Notes: generated from the sequence alone by a model not told the origin. Positions 10,403 to 23,092 are shown, counted from the stretch's first letter. The stretch: 64,000 nt of DNA from Guyanagaster necrorhizus (GCF_019112545.1 NW_025064910.1:1-64000), one strand, 5' to 3'. Numbers and translations: made by a program.

Positions 10403-13135
10403 CTCCTAGATCCTCTTAAAACCCTCTCAGAAACAGCAATATTAAATACTCAACAAACCTCTCTCTGGTCTCAGACTATAAGGATGAGGATCTCTCCTCA
10501 GACTTCTTCAACAAGATCCTGTCCCTTGACCCTTCTACTGCCACAGTGAAATCTAGAATCAGCAAACAAGCTAGAGACTCTCTTGATGCCTTTTAGATAG
10601 TTACAGGCTTCAAACACAATTTGCTCTATGTGACTCCAACTGAAAGTCCAGTTCTCTAGACCTCTAGCTTGCTCTCATCAACTCTTAGTGATCTTTACAT
10701 CATTAGCTTTGAAATCAATGCCTGATAAAATGTTGAGCACATTGAACCAGAAGACTGTTCCTATGCTATCTAGAAAAAACAAGAAAGACAAGCAGAGAAA
10801 GAACATGCTTGACAATTCAAAGAATACAAGGCTGTCCAATATGATACTGAGTTTAGAAGGCAGCAGCATGAGCAGAAAGCCAGTTACTGAGACTCTGATG
10901 ACCTCAGATAGAATGAACTTCATGCAGACTCCCCTGACTCTGACTCTTTCTCCTGATCTTCTTTCAGAGAATCTAGTGAGTCTGACCTCTGGGCTGAACC
11001 AGCTGAAGCTGTCATAGCCAAAGAAGCCAGACAATAAACTCCAGATCCCCCTTCAGCAATCAATCATATTGTTTCTTCTAATCCTGATGAGTTCTCTAAT
11101 AGACTCAGACCAACTATCAAAATTAGTGAGTAATCTCTCTAACAGTTCTTATGAAGTGATCTTGCTACTCTCTTCCTCAATCATTTCTTCTATGACCAGT
11201 TCTGCTAATATCACCAGAAACTAGAGAGAGTAAGAAACAGTGATGAGAGAAGCAGCAGTGAGAGAAGCTTCAAAGTCTGAACCTACTAACTTTGATCACA
11301 GTCTCTTTCTGAGACTGAACTACATACAGGACTCAAAACCAGAGAAGAAAGGCAGCTTGCTAGCAATGCTGAAGCTTTACACCCCATCTATCTATGATCC
11401 ACTCAATGACTCTTCCATTGAGAACAGCAGAGAGAATAGTGAGGATGAAAAGAAAGAGGAGCTCCACCCTCTCTTTGACTGGTCAGAAGGGTTTTATGCA
11501 TTGGAATCAGAGGATAAAGGACTACTATGGAAAGAGATACAAGGAGAGAAAGAGAAATAATTTACAAGGCTTTATCAGAAGAAGGTCATCTTCCTTCTAC
11601 ACAATAAAGCCTGAAAGGATTTAGCAATAGAAAGAGAGTATATGATTTCAGATGATTTAGAGTGAAGAGACATTTTATAGTATGCAGCCACTGAATGGGT
11701 CATTTCTTTATATAACAGAATGTATCTTGAAGATACATTGACTGAACTATCAGCATACAAGTCATGCTTTAAAGTCCAGCCAATGCTGAACATCTCTCTG
11801 ATTGCTCTGAAACATGCCATCTATATAGCACCATCCATCTGAACCACTAGAATCCAATATACCTATTTGACACTCTCTATTCAAAGCACTGCCAGTCAGC
11901 TTGTATGGTCATAACCTAAATCTATCAGCTGACTCATCAGATTCTGAAACTCTTGGACCAGCTTAGAGAGCTGACTCCTAGGTGGCCAGCCACTACTAGA
12001 TGAAGTAAGCATAAGCAGCAAGACCTCTAAAGGAGATAATCTAGAAGCCATCAAACTTGGATTTGTAATCTGAAACAGATGGGACTGACTAGAAGCCTGA
12101 TTGCTGATGATAATTCTCTTCACTCTTTTTTCAGACCTCTGACAGAATGGAAATGACCATCCTTTGATCAGTATCCAAACTTAATAAGGGCACTCTCTCA
12201 TGATGCTGCTCTCATCCAGTATAAACCTGATCTCATTCACAAACCCTGACCTTTTAAGGGTATATCCAATGACATTAACTGCTTTCTGATCAACTGTGAA
12301 TAGTTCTTTGAAGTGTACTCAATGTACCTCTCTGTTGACATATACTAAGTAGCTTTTGCTACCTCATATTTTGAGGACAAGATAAAAATGTGATGGATCC
12401 TAATCTCTCTAACCTTCTATTTAACAATCAGGCAGCATCACTGACTGCTGTCCTGGCTGATGTTCAAACAGATAGTCTATAATAAGTTTATAGATCTGAT
12501 GGTTTAGGAGATACATAAAAATAAGATGAAGAAACTAAGGATGGAAGATAAGATAGTGAGTGAGTACTTTGATAAGTTAGAATGACTCAGAACTCTAGCT
12601 GAGGTATGAGACAATATTGATGATGATGAAAGAATAGTTAAAATGCTAAAGATTAGGGTATTACCCTCTTATACCAAGATAATCTCTGACATCAGCATGA
12701 ATATTCTGAAGGAGTATAATGTGTAGAAGGATTGTATCATGAAAACAAACAAAGAGTGATAGCAACAGAAGGCAGCAAACACAAATCTCCAGAGCAATTG
12801 CAAATCAAACTATCCTATGAATACCAAGTCCAGCAGAAATGCCAATGCTACTAAATTCAGCACTTCTTTTTCATTCTCAACATATAGCACTCAGAAGACA
12901 GGCACAGGCACCACATACACTGAGAGCAGAAAGCTGATAAATATAGACTATCTCAAGAAGAGAAAGTGTTTCAACTGTGGACTTAAAGAACACTTGTCCT
13001 AAGACTGCCCAAAGAAGAAGCACACATAGAAAGACATATGAGCACAGATTGTTGAATTACAGAAGGAGCTGATGGACTTGAAGAATTAGAAAAGGATACA
13101 AAGATAGAGAAAGTAAAAGATAAGGCTGATCAGTG
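10403..13135 (+). pseudogene. Element O gag, main part
   Basis: This continues the gag cut at 2279. It begins with a Ser/Asp-rich region. Stretches at 10688-11017 and 11240-11560 remain open, the latter ending in an acidic tail. A conserved block of unknown function lies around 11560-11840. The capsid-like region (about 12240-12760) is followed by a zinc knuckle CFNCGLKEHLS*DC (12966-13008), in which Gly-His has become Glu-His and a stop sits inside the knuckle. With the 5' fragment the whole Gag would be about 1,000 codons, as in the other copies. It cannot be translated. Confidence 0.82.
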
Positions 13136-15425
13136 AGCAATTCCACTGGATTGAACAAAGGACTTAGTGGTATATCTCTAATAGCTGCTGGACAGACTAA
13201 TGGTACTTCTGTAGTTATGTCTAAATTATATATGCATTTAAATATACCCTATTTAACTAGTATAAGACCACTAAAAGAATTGCTGAAACCTACAACTCAA
13301 CTGCCTTCAGGCCAAGTAGAGGGAGTGATCTCTACTGGCTGGCTCAAGCCATTTAACATAAAATAGATCTGGTGAGCCATCAAAGATGCAAAGAGTGAGA
13401 AAGTGGCAAAAGCTATCCTCAAAAACTGAGTCCATTGGACTGGAACTGAAGAAGTGATCAATGATATAATTAAGGAAATAAAGGAGGCAGAATAATATAG
13501 GGTATTAGAATGGCTTGATAAACTTAGGGGCTCTAAATGATATATCTGACAATAAAAGATGACTGGATGAAATCTGATCACAAAGGCCCAAATTGAAATG
13601 CTGACCACATGCATCTCTCATATAGTTACTGCTTTGATTGACAGCAGCTACACTGAGAGCTCTATCAATCATGCTTTCATCACTAAGCATGGACTTCTAA
13701 CCTAGGCTATAGCTGCTCCCATTCTGGTCTATAATGCTAATGGGACCAAGAACCAAGCTGGCTTGATTATCAAGTATATTGAACTATAACTCACTACAGG
13801 AGATCACTCAGAGTGGATCAACTTGGCAATCATGGAACTTAGAACTAAAGAGATCTTTCTCAGCCACAACTGGCTGATCTGACACAACCCCTTAATCAAT
13901 TAGAAGATGGGCTATATTATCTTTGCCTGCTGCTATTGCCAGAAGATTCTCTTCAAGTTACCAGATGAAGACTCAGAGGATCAATAGAATAAAAAAATAG
14001 AGGATGGAGAGACTATTTTAGCTATGAACATAGAATCTGCCCTGCATATCTGGACAGTTCATCATGCTAATGATCTAGCTGCTAAAGCCAACACAACAAA
14101 GAAAGAAAAGACATTTGAAGAACTGGTGTCAGAGTGGGCATAAGATTATCAGAACCTCTTCAATAAGGGAAATTTCAATGAGTTACCAGAGTCAAAATCT
14201 TGGAACCATGCAATTGAGTTAATTTTCAACTCAAATGCTAACTTATACTGCAAGACATACTCCTTCAGCTACTCCAAACAATAGGAGCTTGACAAGTTCC
14301 TGAACAAGAATCTATCTAGTAGTCACATTTGACTCTTAAAATCTCTAATAGTCTCTCCCTTCTTTTTTGTCAAAAAGAAGGATGAAAAACTCTGGCTGGT
14401 CTAAGACTATTGCAAGCTAAATGAGATGATGATTAAGAACTATTATCTACTTCTGCTAATTTCAGAACTAATAGACAAACTCTAAGGAGCCTGATACTAC
14501 ACTAAGTTGGACATCCATTGGAGATATAATAATATGCAAATCAAGGAGGGTGATGAGTGGAAGACTGCATTCAGGATTAACCACAGACTCTTCAAGCCTA
14601 CAGTAATATTCTTCAGATTGACCAACTCTCTAGCAACTTTTCAGTGGATGATGAATGACATCTTTAAAGATCTTATCACCACAGAAAAGATAACTATTTA
14701 CTTGGATGATATTCTCATCATGTCTAAGAACCAAGAAGAGCATCAAAGATTGGTTTGATAAATCCTTAACCTCATGAGGAAATACAAGTTATTCCTCAAA
14801 ACTGAAAAGCATAAATTTGAAGTCTTAGAGATAGAGTATCTTAGAGTCATCATTAGCAAAAGGAGTATCTACATAGATTCCATAAAGGTGGCAGGAGTAA
14901 TCGAGTGGCCAGTACTAACCAAAAAGAAGAAACTACAATCATTTTTGGGGTTTATTAATTTCTACTAATGATTTATCTGAGACTACAGCAAAATTGTTCA
15001 TCCTATGATCTAATTAACTGGTAATACCCTCTGGATGTGAGGCTCATCCCAACAATCAGCATTTGATGATCTGAAGAGATGACTAGCAGAGGATGTGGTA
15101 TTGGAAATACCAACTCAGGAAGAGATATTTCAGATAGAGGCTGATTCAAGCAAGGAAGTGATAAAGGCTATACTGTTGCAAGAATAAAATAAGAAGTGGC
15201 AATCAGTCATTTTTCTTTTTAAGGTATTAACAACTACAGAATACAACTATGAGATCTATGACAAGGAGCTTTTAGCAATTATGCTTGTCCTAGCTGAATG
15301 ACATCACTATCTGATAGAAGTGGTTCATGCCTTCAAGATATAGACTGACTATCAAAATCTTCACTATTTTCAGATACCTCAGAAGCTTAATTGATAACAA
15401 GCACACTGAATGACATTCTTAGTCA
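13136..15425 (+). pseudogene. Element O pol: protease, RT, start of RNase H
   Basis: The frame is -1 relative to gag. The protease (about 13620-13910) keeps the catalytic Asp in ALIDSSYTESSI. RT (about 14330-14960) keeps YLDD (14699-14710), and the runs 14507-14758 and 14774-14968 are open. RNase H (about 15060-15400) is readable as FYxKELLAIML-like sequence but stops near 15425. There the match to the family breaks off and the minus-strand element II begins. The integrase is absent. Stops and the large deletion make it dead. Confidence 0.85.
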
Positions 15426-15453
15426 GTCATTGTTTGAGATTGTCAAATATAGA

Positions 15454-17372
15454 CTGTTGGAAATATCTCCATGTCTATAGTGCATTGCCTGTCAATTAGA
15501 TTATAGATCATATAATCTTGCTGTAATCTCAGATAAATCACTGATAGAAGTTCATGAATCCTAGGAACAATTAAAGTTTCTTCTTTTTCATCAGCACTGG
15601 CCACTTCATTACTCTAGCTATTTTAACTGGATCCATCCAAATACTCTCTTCACTGATGATGAATCTGAGATATTCAGTTTTCAACATCTCAAACTCACAC
15701 TTCTCTGCTTTAAGGAATAGCTTGTGCTTCCTCATAAGGTTAAAGACCTTTCACACCAGTTGACAGTGTTTCTTATGGTTATTGGACATGATAAGAATAT
15801 CATCTGAGTAGATGGTAACCTTCCTGGTGGAAATGAGATTTTTGAAGATATCATTTATTATCTATTAAAAAGTAGCTGAGGAGTTTGTAAGTCTGAAAAA
15901 TATGACTGTTGGTTCAAAAAGTCTTTGGTTGATTCTAAATGCTGCTTTCCATTCATCTCCTTTTTTAATATGGACATTATTGTATCCCCATTTAACATCA
16001 AGCTTGGTGTAGTATCAAGCCTCTCATAGCTTGTCTATGAGCTCTGAGATTAAGAAAGAGAATAATAATTTTTGATTATCATCTCATTTAGCTTTTGATA
16101 GTCTTGAATGGACCAAAGTTTTCTGTCCTTCTTTTTGACAAAAAAGAAGAGCAATGCTATAGGTGACTTTGATAGTTGGATCCATCTACTAGAGAGGTTC
16201 TCATTCAGGAACTTGTCAAGTTTTTGTTACTTTGGAAAGCTGAGAGAATATGTTTTATAGTCCAAATTGGTGTTCACATTGGATACTAATTCAATGGCAT
16301 GATTCTATGGTTTTGGCTCTGGTAGTTCATCAAAACTCTCCTTGCTAAACAAGTCTTAATAGTTCTGAGCCTATTCAGATACTATTTCTTTGAATGTCCT
16401 CTCCTCTCTTCTCATATTAGCCCTTACTGCTAGATCATTGGCATGATGGACTGCCTATACATATGTAGCTTGGTCCATATTGATAGTGAGGATAGTTTCT
16501 TCATCCTCTATCTTCTCATCTCACTGGTTCTCAGGATCTTCATCTGACAACTCAAAGGAGATCTTGCAGCATCAGCATTGTGCAAAGATAATTTGTCTAG
16601 TTTTTCAGTTAATTAGTGGATTGTGCCAAATTAACCAGTCATGCCCAAGAAAAATTTCCTTGATCTCCAATTCTGTGACAGCAAGATCAATCTGCTCTGA
16701 ATGGTTTTCAATGGTGAGTCTTAGTTTAATGTATTTGATGATCAATCCAGCTTGATTCTTTATGCTATCAGTGTTATATACTGGAATCAGAGCTGCTATA
16801 GCTTGGGTTGGTAATCCATGCTTGATGATGAAAGCACAATTAATAGAGCTCCTAGTACAGCCACTGTCAATCAAGGCAGTGACTGCATGGGGGGTTCATG
16901 TGGTTAGCATTTCAATCTGGACTTTCATGATAAGGTCTCATCCAGCCATCTTTTGTCACTGAATATATTGTTTGGGTCCCTAAAGTTCATCAAGCTATTC
17001 CAAGACTTGACAATGTTCAGCCTGCCTCATCTTTTTTACCATCCTGTCAATTACTTTTTCAGCCCTGGTCTTGTGGACCCAATTTCTGAGGACAGCTTTT
17101 GCTGCCTCTTTACTGTTTGTGTTTTTAATAGCTCACTAAGTCCATTCAGTGTTGAATGGTCTGAGCTAGTCAGTAGAAATCACTCCTCCTATTTGATCTG
17201 AAGACAGTTGAGTATTTTCTTTTAGTGATTCTTTTGATAGTCTTGTAGAGATTAAATCAAGTATATTTGAATGCATATATAATTTAAGTATAGCTATAGA
17301 AGTACTATAAGTCTGTCCAGTGGCTTTATGAGACACACCAATAAGTCCATCAGCTGATTCAGTAGAATTGCT
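15454..17372 (-). pseudogene. Element II pol: protease and RT
   Basis: On the minus strand the pol frame starts near 17372, in the -1 frame relative to gag. Protease lies at about 16900-16600 with MIDSGCTRSSI (catalytic Asp kept) and the later block IFLGHDWLI. RT lies at about 16240-15560. Its catalytic box is YSDD (15810-15799) instead of YLDD, a change that should impair polymerase function. The sequence just after RT ends at the deletion junction. Several stops interrupt it. Confidence 0.83.
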
Positions 17373-20300
17373 CACTGATCAGCTTTATTTTTTATCTCCT
17401 TCACCTTTGTGTTCTTTTTTAGCTCCTCAAGTCTGTCCACTTCCTTTTGTAGCTCAGCAATCTGAGTTCAGATGTCCTCTTGAGTTTGTTTTTTCCTTAG
17501 GCAATCTCATGACAAGTGCCTCTTCTGACCACAGTTAAAGCACTTGCCTTCCTTCTTGAGCCAGTCAATGTTTATTGGCTTTCCACTCTCTGTATACATA
17601 GTATTGGTCTCTGTTTTCTGGATGGTATAGAAAGGGGTGAAAGGGATGCTGGCCTTGACTGGAGCAAAACTGCTTCTGAGTTTGCCATTCATGATGAACT
17701 GGTTTGGTTTATAGTCAGACTGTAAGCTTGAGTGAACTGCCTTCAGCTGCTGCTGTTCTTTGTTCATCTCAGTAATGCAATCCTTCTATGTGTTATACTC
17801 TTTTGGTATATTGATGCTAATATTGGAGATCATCTTGATATAGGAAGAGGGCACTCTGATCTTAAGATACTCAACTATCTGCCTCTCATCATTGGTGTCA
17901 TCTTATACACCAGCTAGGGTTCTGAGTCATTCCAACTCATTGAAATATTTGCTGACTACTTTGTCTCTCATGCAAAGCTCCTTTATCTTGTTCTTGTGTA
18001 TTTCTTGAACTGCTAGATCAATAAACTTGTTGTATATCATTTGTTTAAAAACTGGCCAGGATGACAGTCAATGGTGCTATCTGGTTATCAAGTAAAAGAT
18101 CCAGGAAATTAGTGTTCACCATACTTTGGCTTTATTCTCAAAATATAAGAAGGCAAATGTGACCTTGTTTATGTCAGTCTCCAAATATGTAATGTAGACT
18201 TTGAAGTATTGCTTACAGTCAATAAGAAAGCAGTCAATATCATTGAACATGCCTTTGAAGGGTCAAAGTTTACATAAAAGATCAGGTTTACATTGGAGGA
18301 TGGCAGCATCAAAGGTAAGAGATCCCATCAGATTCAGATATCCACCAAATAGTGGTCATCCCCACACAGCAGGTGGTCTGGAGAAGAAATGGAGAGGATT
18401 ATCATCAGCAATAAGGCTTTCCATTGGTCCATCTTTCTTGCATACTATGTGCTTATTTCAGACTGTAAAGCTGAGTTTGATGGCTTCTGGATCATTCTCT
18501 TTAGGAGCCTTGCTACTAGGTCCAGCTTTGTCAGATAAAGGTTGCCTGGAAAAGAGTTAGCTTTCTTTGCTGGTCCAGAGATTTTAGAATCCAGCAGATC
18601 AGCTGGTCAGCTGTGATTGAGACTGTATAAACTGACTAGCCATGCTTCAGATTGAGGGGTCAGAGTATGTAGATCAGGTATAAGTAGTTTGAATAGTTGG
18701 AGTCTTATAGATGGCTCACTTTAGGATAACAGAGAGAGTCTACAGCATAGGTTCAATCTTGTATTTAGACTTATATGCTGAAAGCTTCTCCAGTTGGTCT
18801 TCAGAGTGTGTCTTATTATAAATAAAAATAGCATATTCAGTTGTAGCATACTGTAAAATATCATATTTTTCAGTATTGTCTGCTGTCATATACTCTTGTC
18901 TGAGTGTCAACATTAGCCAGCTAATGTCTTTTTATAAAACTGCTGTACTCTCCTGGTACAGTCTTATATATTCTTTCTCCTGTTCTCATTGAATTTCTCC
19001 CTTGAGTGCTTCTTCATCAGTCATTTCTTCCTAATATGCCCAGTCCCTTCTAGAAGAGATATCCTCCTCTTCATACTCATTCTCTCTGTCTTGACTCTCC
19101 TTATCCTCACTGTTCTCCTTACCCTCAGTGAGATAACTGGAAGGCAGGTCAAAGATAGACAGGGCAGAGGCCTTGATTATTATAGAGGAACTATTTTTTA
19201 TTCCTCATACTGGATCTGGCAACATCAGGCTGAGAAAGAGGCTGCTGCTGAGGTTGGGAAGGCCCATTCTCACAGCCTTCTCTGCATGTTTCTTGTTTTT
19301 CTGGTTCACAGTGATATCAGCTGAAGTTTATATAGAACTGCTTGTTGAAAAAGAGGGCAGCAATATGTCTGTGAAGAATCATTAGAGCACTCAGTCACTA
19401 ACTTGAGTGCCAAGAGGAACTCAGAGTTTATAGGCTTTGAGGATCAAGCTGATATCAGAGGGAATGGAACTCTCAGTATCATCTCAGGAGAGAGAGAAAG
19501 GTCTCAGATCTTGCTGGGCTGCCTTGTCAGTAGCAATGATCTCAGCTAGTCTATTTCAGGGATCATCTTTATTATCTGGCTTCCTAAAGAAGGAGCTGCT
19601 AGATTCTGTTCTGAGCCCATACCACTCTGAGGATGCTGATCTCCACTTGGCAGCCTGGAGCTTATGCTGCTAGCATCTCCACTAAATGTTATATAACTTG
19701 GCATTATATTCTTTCTGTCATTGGACAAGTTCTTCCTCTGCTTATCTATCCATCTCTGCTTGTATAGTGGGAGTGTAGTCTTCTCACTCAATGTGCTTGA
19801 TGTCCTAGCAAGCATTGATCTCAAAACTAATGAGATAAAAGTTGCTGAGAGTTGATAGGAGCAGACTAAAGGTTCAGAGGACTGGGCTTATAGTCAGGAT
19901 TGTATAGAGCAAGCTGTGTCCTGATCCTAGAGCCACTCAAGCAATATCAAGAGAGTCTCTGGCACAGTTTTCAATCCTGTGCTCAGGAGAGGTAGTGGAG
20001 GGGTCAGAGAATAGGCTGTCATTAAAGAAGTCATCAGAGAAGTCTTTATCCTTATAGTTAAAGACTGATGGAAGATGCATCAGCTATATCCATGAGTTCC
20101 TGAATCTAGTGTGCTGAGGGTTGTGGTTTCAGCTATTTGGTTGTCAGTATTCTGGGAAATATCAGTGTCTTTCTTCCTCTTTAACATTTCACACATCTGA
20201 GCTGCTAGGCTCAGTTTTGAGTATAGTTCAGAATGGAGGCTGGAAGAAGGCTCAGGTAGATGCTGGGATATCATAGAGAGAGGTCAGAGGTGACATTTCA

Positions 20301-20480
20301 AAAGATTCACTGTACAGTTTAGAATGTATGATCATGCCTGATGATCTATGCAGTTACTGATTGTCTTCCATAGCAAAGTTGAATAATAGTGAGTAAACCA
20401 AGGAGCATTCTGATAATAGAGGCTAATAGTTTGAAGAAGTCATCAGTGATATCAGGGATTGATATATTTGATGATAGCAT
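17373..20480 (-). pseudogene. Element II gag
   Basis: The start ATG is kept (20480-20478, minus strand). The N-terminus contains FFKLLASIIRMLLGLLTII, the hydrophobic segment shared by five copies. A long Ser/Asp-rich region follows, then a block around IYNKTHSEDQLEKLSAYKS (near 18800) shared with other copies, the capsid-like region, and a zinc knuckle CFNCGQKRHLS*DC (about 17560-17515) with Gly-to-Arg and a stop inside. The length of about 1,000 codons agrees with the other elements. It is non-coding because of many TGA, TAG and TAA codons. Confidence 0.83.
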
Positions 20481-20537
20481 TCAGTTTCTTTCATGCTAGT
20501 GTGTATAAAGAAAGAGAAGCATAAGCTTTAAGCTAAT

Positions 20538-21015
20538 TGTTAAGTCTAGGTGACATGTGACTAATTACATATGATAGACAGCCACTGTATCATGTTCATA
20601 CAGTCACAACTGAGTTCACTTATGTGTATACTTGGTGATGTGTTACAAGGCCAAAGAGAATCAGCTCAAGATAGAATGGTAAGAATAAATGTTAGCTTGA
20701 AGCTGGGATATACAGTGAGAGTTATCCTACTTATATACTGATAGAGATCTGGATAAAAATATAACTACTAATTGTGTGTTTCCAAGTCATTGTGCTTATT
20801 GTTTTAGAGTATCACTACTATCTATAAAAGAGTATTGTTCATGTTGAGAAGCATCATTGTTGCTTGAAGGACAATGGCTAACTCTACCTATTATAGTGAC
20901 TAAGCAGCTTTCATGGTCCTAAGCATCTGGCTAAACATCCTGACTAATCAAAATAAGAGTTAGTTAAAGTGAAAGTTGAAGTAAAATAAGAATAAATAAG
21001 GGAAAAATCATAATA
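20538..21015 (-). repeat. 5' LTR of element II (minus strand)
   Basis: On the minus strand it begins TATTATG and ends CTTAACA, about 478 bp. It carries AGCTTCAAGCTAA and, after the LTR, the primer site TTAGCTTAAAGCT. Both differ from the family consensus at paired positions, which keeps most of the complementarity. Confidence 0.88.
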
Positions 21016-21020
21016 TGAAC

Positions 21021-21138
21021 TACTATCAATTATCTGGTTAGTTAAAAGAGTTACAGCCCTGAATCTAATCAATGGATAAATGAATGACATATGAATGCTA
21101 CCAAGGCTATTCATAACTATGAACTCTCCTTAGAATAA
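21021..21138 (+). pseudogene. Element O chromodomain end
   Basis: About 40 codons match the C-terminus of Pol in elements I and IV: a degenerate Tyr-Leu-Val-Ser-Trp-Lys type block, ESNQWI, and the final ELSLE followed by TAA at 21136-21138. It is the only piece of the 3' half of O pol left between element II and the 3' LTR. Chromodomains of this group are thought to steer integration to chromatin marks. Confidence 0.75.
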
Positions 21139-21158
21139 TCTATCAGAATGGTGGTCTT

Positions 21159-21168
21159 AAAAGGGGGG
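21159..21168 (+). other. Polypurine tract of element O
   Basis: AAAAGGGGGG lies directly upstream of the 3' LTR (21172), in the same position as in elements I and IV. Confidence 0.82.
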
Positions 21169-21171
21169 TAA

Positions 21172-21633
21172 TATTATGATTTTTTCCTTATTTAACTCTT
21201 ATTTCACTTTATTAACTCCTATTTTTATTTAGTCAGATCATCTAAACTGAGCACCTAGAACTGTGGAAGCAGATTATACAACCACAAAAGGTAAACTCAG
21301 TCTATTGTCTACTGACTTCTTCGATGATGCAACAATACTCTTTTGTGTTGATAGTGATAAGCAAGAATAGTAGTCACTATAGCATAGAAATGCATAATAA
21401 GTAGGTATATATTTAACTTGACTCTGAACAGTATATAAGTAGTATAGCTCTTGCTGTATATTTCCAGCTTCAAGCTAAAGTTTATCTTCACTATTCTATC
21501 TTGAGCTGATTTGTAATTGGCCTTGAGATATAACACTATATAAGCACACATAGTGAACTTGGATGTGACTGTATGAACTCAATACAGCACCCATTTATCA
21601 TATGTTTAGGTCATATATCACTTAGGCTTAATA
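21172..21633 (+). repeat. 3' LTR of element O
   Basis: 462 bp, the same length as the 5' LTR at 1428. It begins TATTATG, ends TTAATA and is followed by TGTTG, matching the bases before the 5' LTR. Confidence 0.93.
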
Positions 21634-21649
21634 TGTTGTTAAAATTAAG

Positions 21650-22180
21650 AATTATCAAGCATCATCAATCATACCAAATTCTTGCCTTAATGCTATCAGC
21701 AGCATAGTCAAATTCTTTGCATGCACTTCACCTAAAAACATTAGCACCTATTCAGTCTAGTAATGATGTAGTACCTGCTTGCATTATGTTTTATGAATCA
21801 CATACTGCTATTAAGCCTCTTTTGCAGGGTATTCAAACTCAGAAACAGCTTGATAATTTATTGAAATGATTGCATAATATCAGATATCTAGGTTCTAACT
21901 GCTCATTTTACATTATGATTTACTCAATGTATTTAAGTGGCAAAATGACCAGCAATCAAGGCAGAACAGACTACAAGATCCACCAGCTCTCAATCCAGTT
22001 GGTCATTCATGTATTAAGCAGCTCACAGGCACTCTGGAAGATTATACTCATAGAGATGGAGATGCCTTACACTGAGATCCATATGCAGCAGCTTCTGAGA
22101 ATGCAGTAGTATCTAGACATCAGTGTGGCTATTGCTGGATTCAAGGCCATACTCATTCTAATTGCTCTAGTCTGCAAAAC
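21650..22180 (+). pseudogene. Unknown ORF remnant with a CCHC zinc knuckle
   Basis: One forward frame gives a broken protein of about 170 codons ending in CGYCWIQGHTHSNC (22124-22165), a perfect CX2CX4HX4C knuckle. It is preceded by a stretch rich in Asp, His and Ala. Such knuckles occur in Gag and at the C-termini of some fungal DDE transposases. There is no Gag capsid block or LTR here, so a transposase tail is possible. At least six stops interrupt it. I do not recognise the family. Confidence 0.35.
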
Positions 22181-22352
22181 TTGAATGCTTAATAGATAAT
22201 AGGTGACTTCTTGCAGTATTTAGAAACCTAAACTAAATTCTAAATCAGAGATGCTAAGCAATGCTAATATAACAAATTGAATAAGCACCACAATTTGATG
22301 GAAAACACTCTCATCTAGATTTTAGTCTAGACAACCCCTCTAATCAGAATAA

Positions 22353-22609
22353 ACTATTCAGAAGCTCTAGAGTTTCTCAAGACTTTGCCTCAGCCAGAAG
22401 ACTGATCCAAGCTAGAGGCTGTGCACTATGCACATGATGACTATCATAATACTATACTATGTCTCTTGCTCATCAGACATGGTCCTAAGCCAAAACCTGT
22501 AGTCAAAGTAGTCTGCTTAAGAAATCAATATAGTTTGCACTGTTGTACACAGACTAGAGTAGCAGTTCTTTCTGATGTTATAATTTTATATGTTCCACTC
22601 CTTGCTTGC
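22353..22609 (+). repeat. Unknown repeat R, copy 2
   Basis: Matches 1157-1402 in the same orientation. It contains a 67-codon ORF (22421-22624) with a hydrophobic C-terminal part, VAVLSDVIILYV. It ends just before the LTR of element III. The family is not recognised. Confidence 0.6.
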
Positions 22610-22646
22610 CAAGATAGCTTTTAAGAATGATTGAGCATGATCAGCC

Positions 22647-23092
22647 TGTTATGATTTTTCCATATCTTTTTTTTTTCTTATCTTATCAGAGCATCTATCT
22701 TATCCTGGGCACTTTCTCAGAAGGGCATAGAAAGATTAAATAATCACAACAGGTAGGGCACTATTGTATTTGGTCATCTCATCTATAGACAATTCTCTAT
22801 TGTTCTATCTCTGATGACCAAGCAGCATTAATAATATAGCATAGAACAGTACAATAGGTAGTATTTGTATTTATTACAAGTAAAACAGTATATAAGTAGG
22901 ATAGCTCTTGCTGTAGTAGCCCAGCTTTGAGCTATAAGTTTATTTTTATATTATTTACACTTGAGCTGACTTGTCTCTGGCCTTATAGCACTTGCCAGCT
23001 AAGCACAATAGTGGACTCAGACATGATTATACAAACACAATACAGCATCTATTTATCATGTGTTTTTGATCATATGTAACTTAGACTTAACA
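22647..23092 (+). repeat. 5' LTR of element III
   Basis: Begins TGTTATG and ends CTTAACA. It has a TATA-like stretch (cagtatataagtagg) and AGCTTTGAGCTA downstream, complementary to the primer site TTAGCTCAAAGCT that follows the LTR. Confidence 0.9.

Larger units (their letters stand above)
15454..21015 (-). mobile_element. Element II: minus-strand chromovirus, 3' half deleted
   Basis: Reading on the minus strand: 5' LTR (21015-20538), gag, protease and RT, ending abruptly near 15454 just past RT. The expected RNase H, integrase, chromodomain and 3' LTR are missing. The LTR edge at 21015/21016 sits inside the chromodomain end of O, so II inserted into O. The deletion that removed the 3' half of II also removed the integrase of O. 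The left boundary is approximate (15425-15460). Confidence 0.85.
1428..21633 (+). mobile_element. Element O: Ty3/Gypsy chromovirus carrying two nested elements
   Basis: Two direct LTRs of 462 bp each (1428-1889 and 21172-21633) are flanked by the 5-bp duplication TGTTG (1423-1427 and 21634-21638), which proves this is one insertion. Its own internal parts are the gag start (1949-2279), the rest of gag (10403-13135), protease to RNase H (13136-15425), a chromodomain end (21021-21138) and a polypurine tract. Element I (8.1 kb) split gag and element II (minus strand) entered the chromodomain. The integrase is missing, apparently lost in a deletion that also removed the 3' half of II. It is the oldest of these three elements and is non-coding today. 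Confidence 0.92.

Noticed and set aside
10678..11034. A 118-codon minus-strand ORF rich in hydrophobic residues
   Set aside because: It lies antisense to element O gag, whose forward frame (10688-11017) matches the family position and composition. The antisense ORF has no motif.
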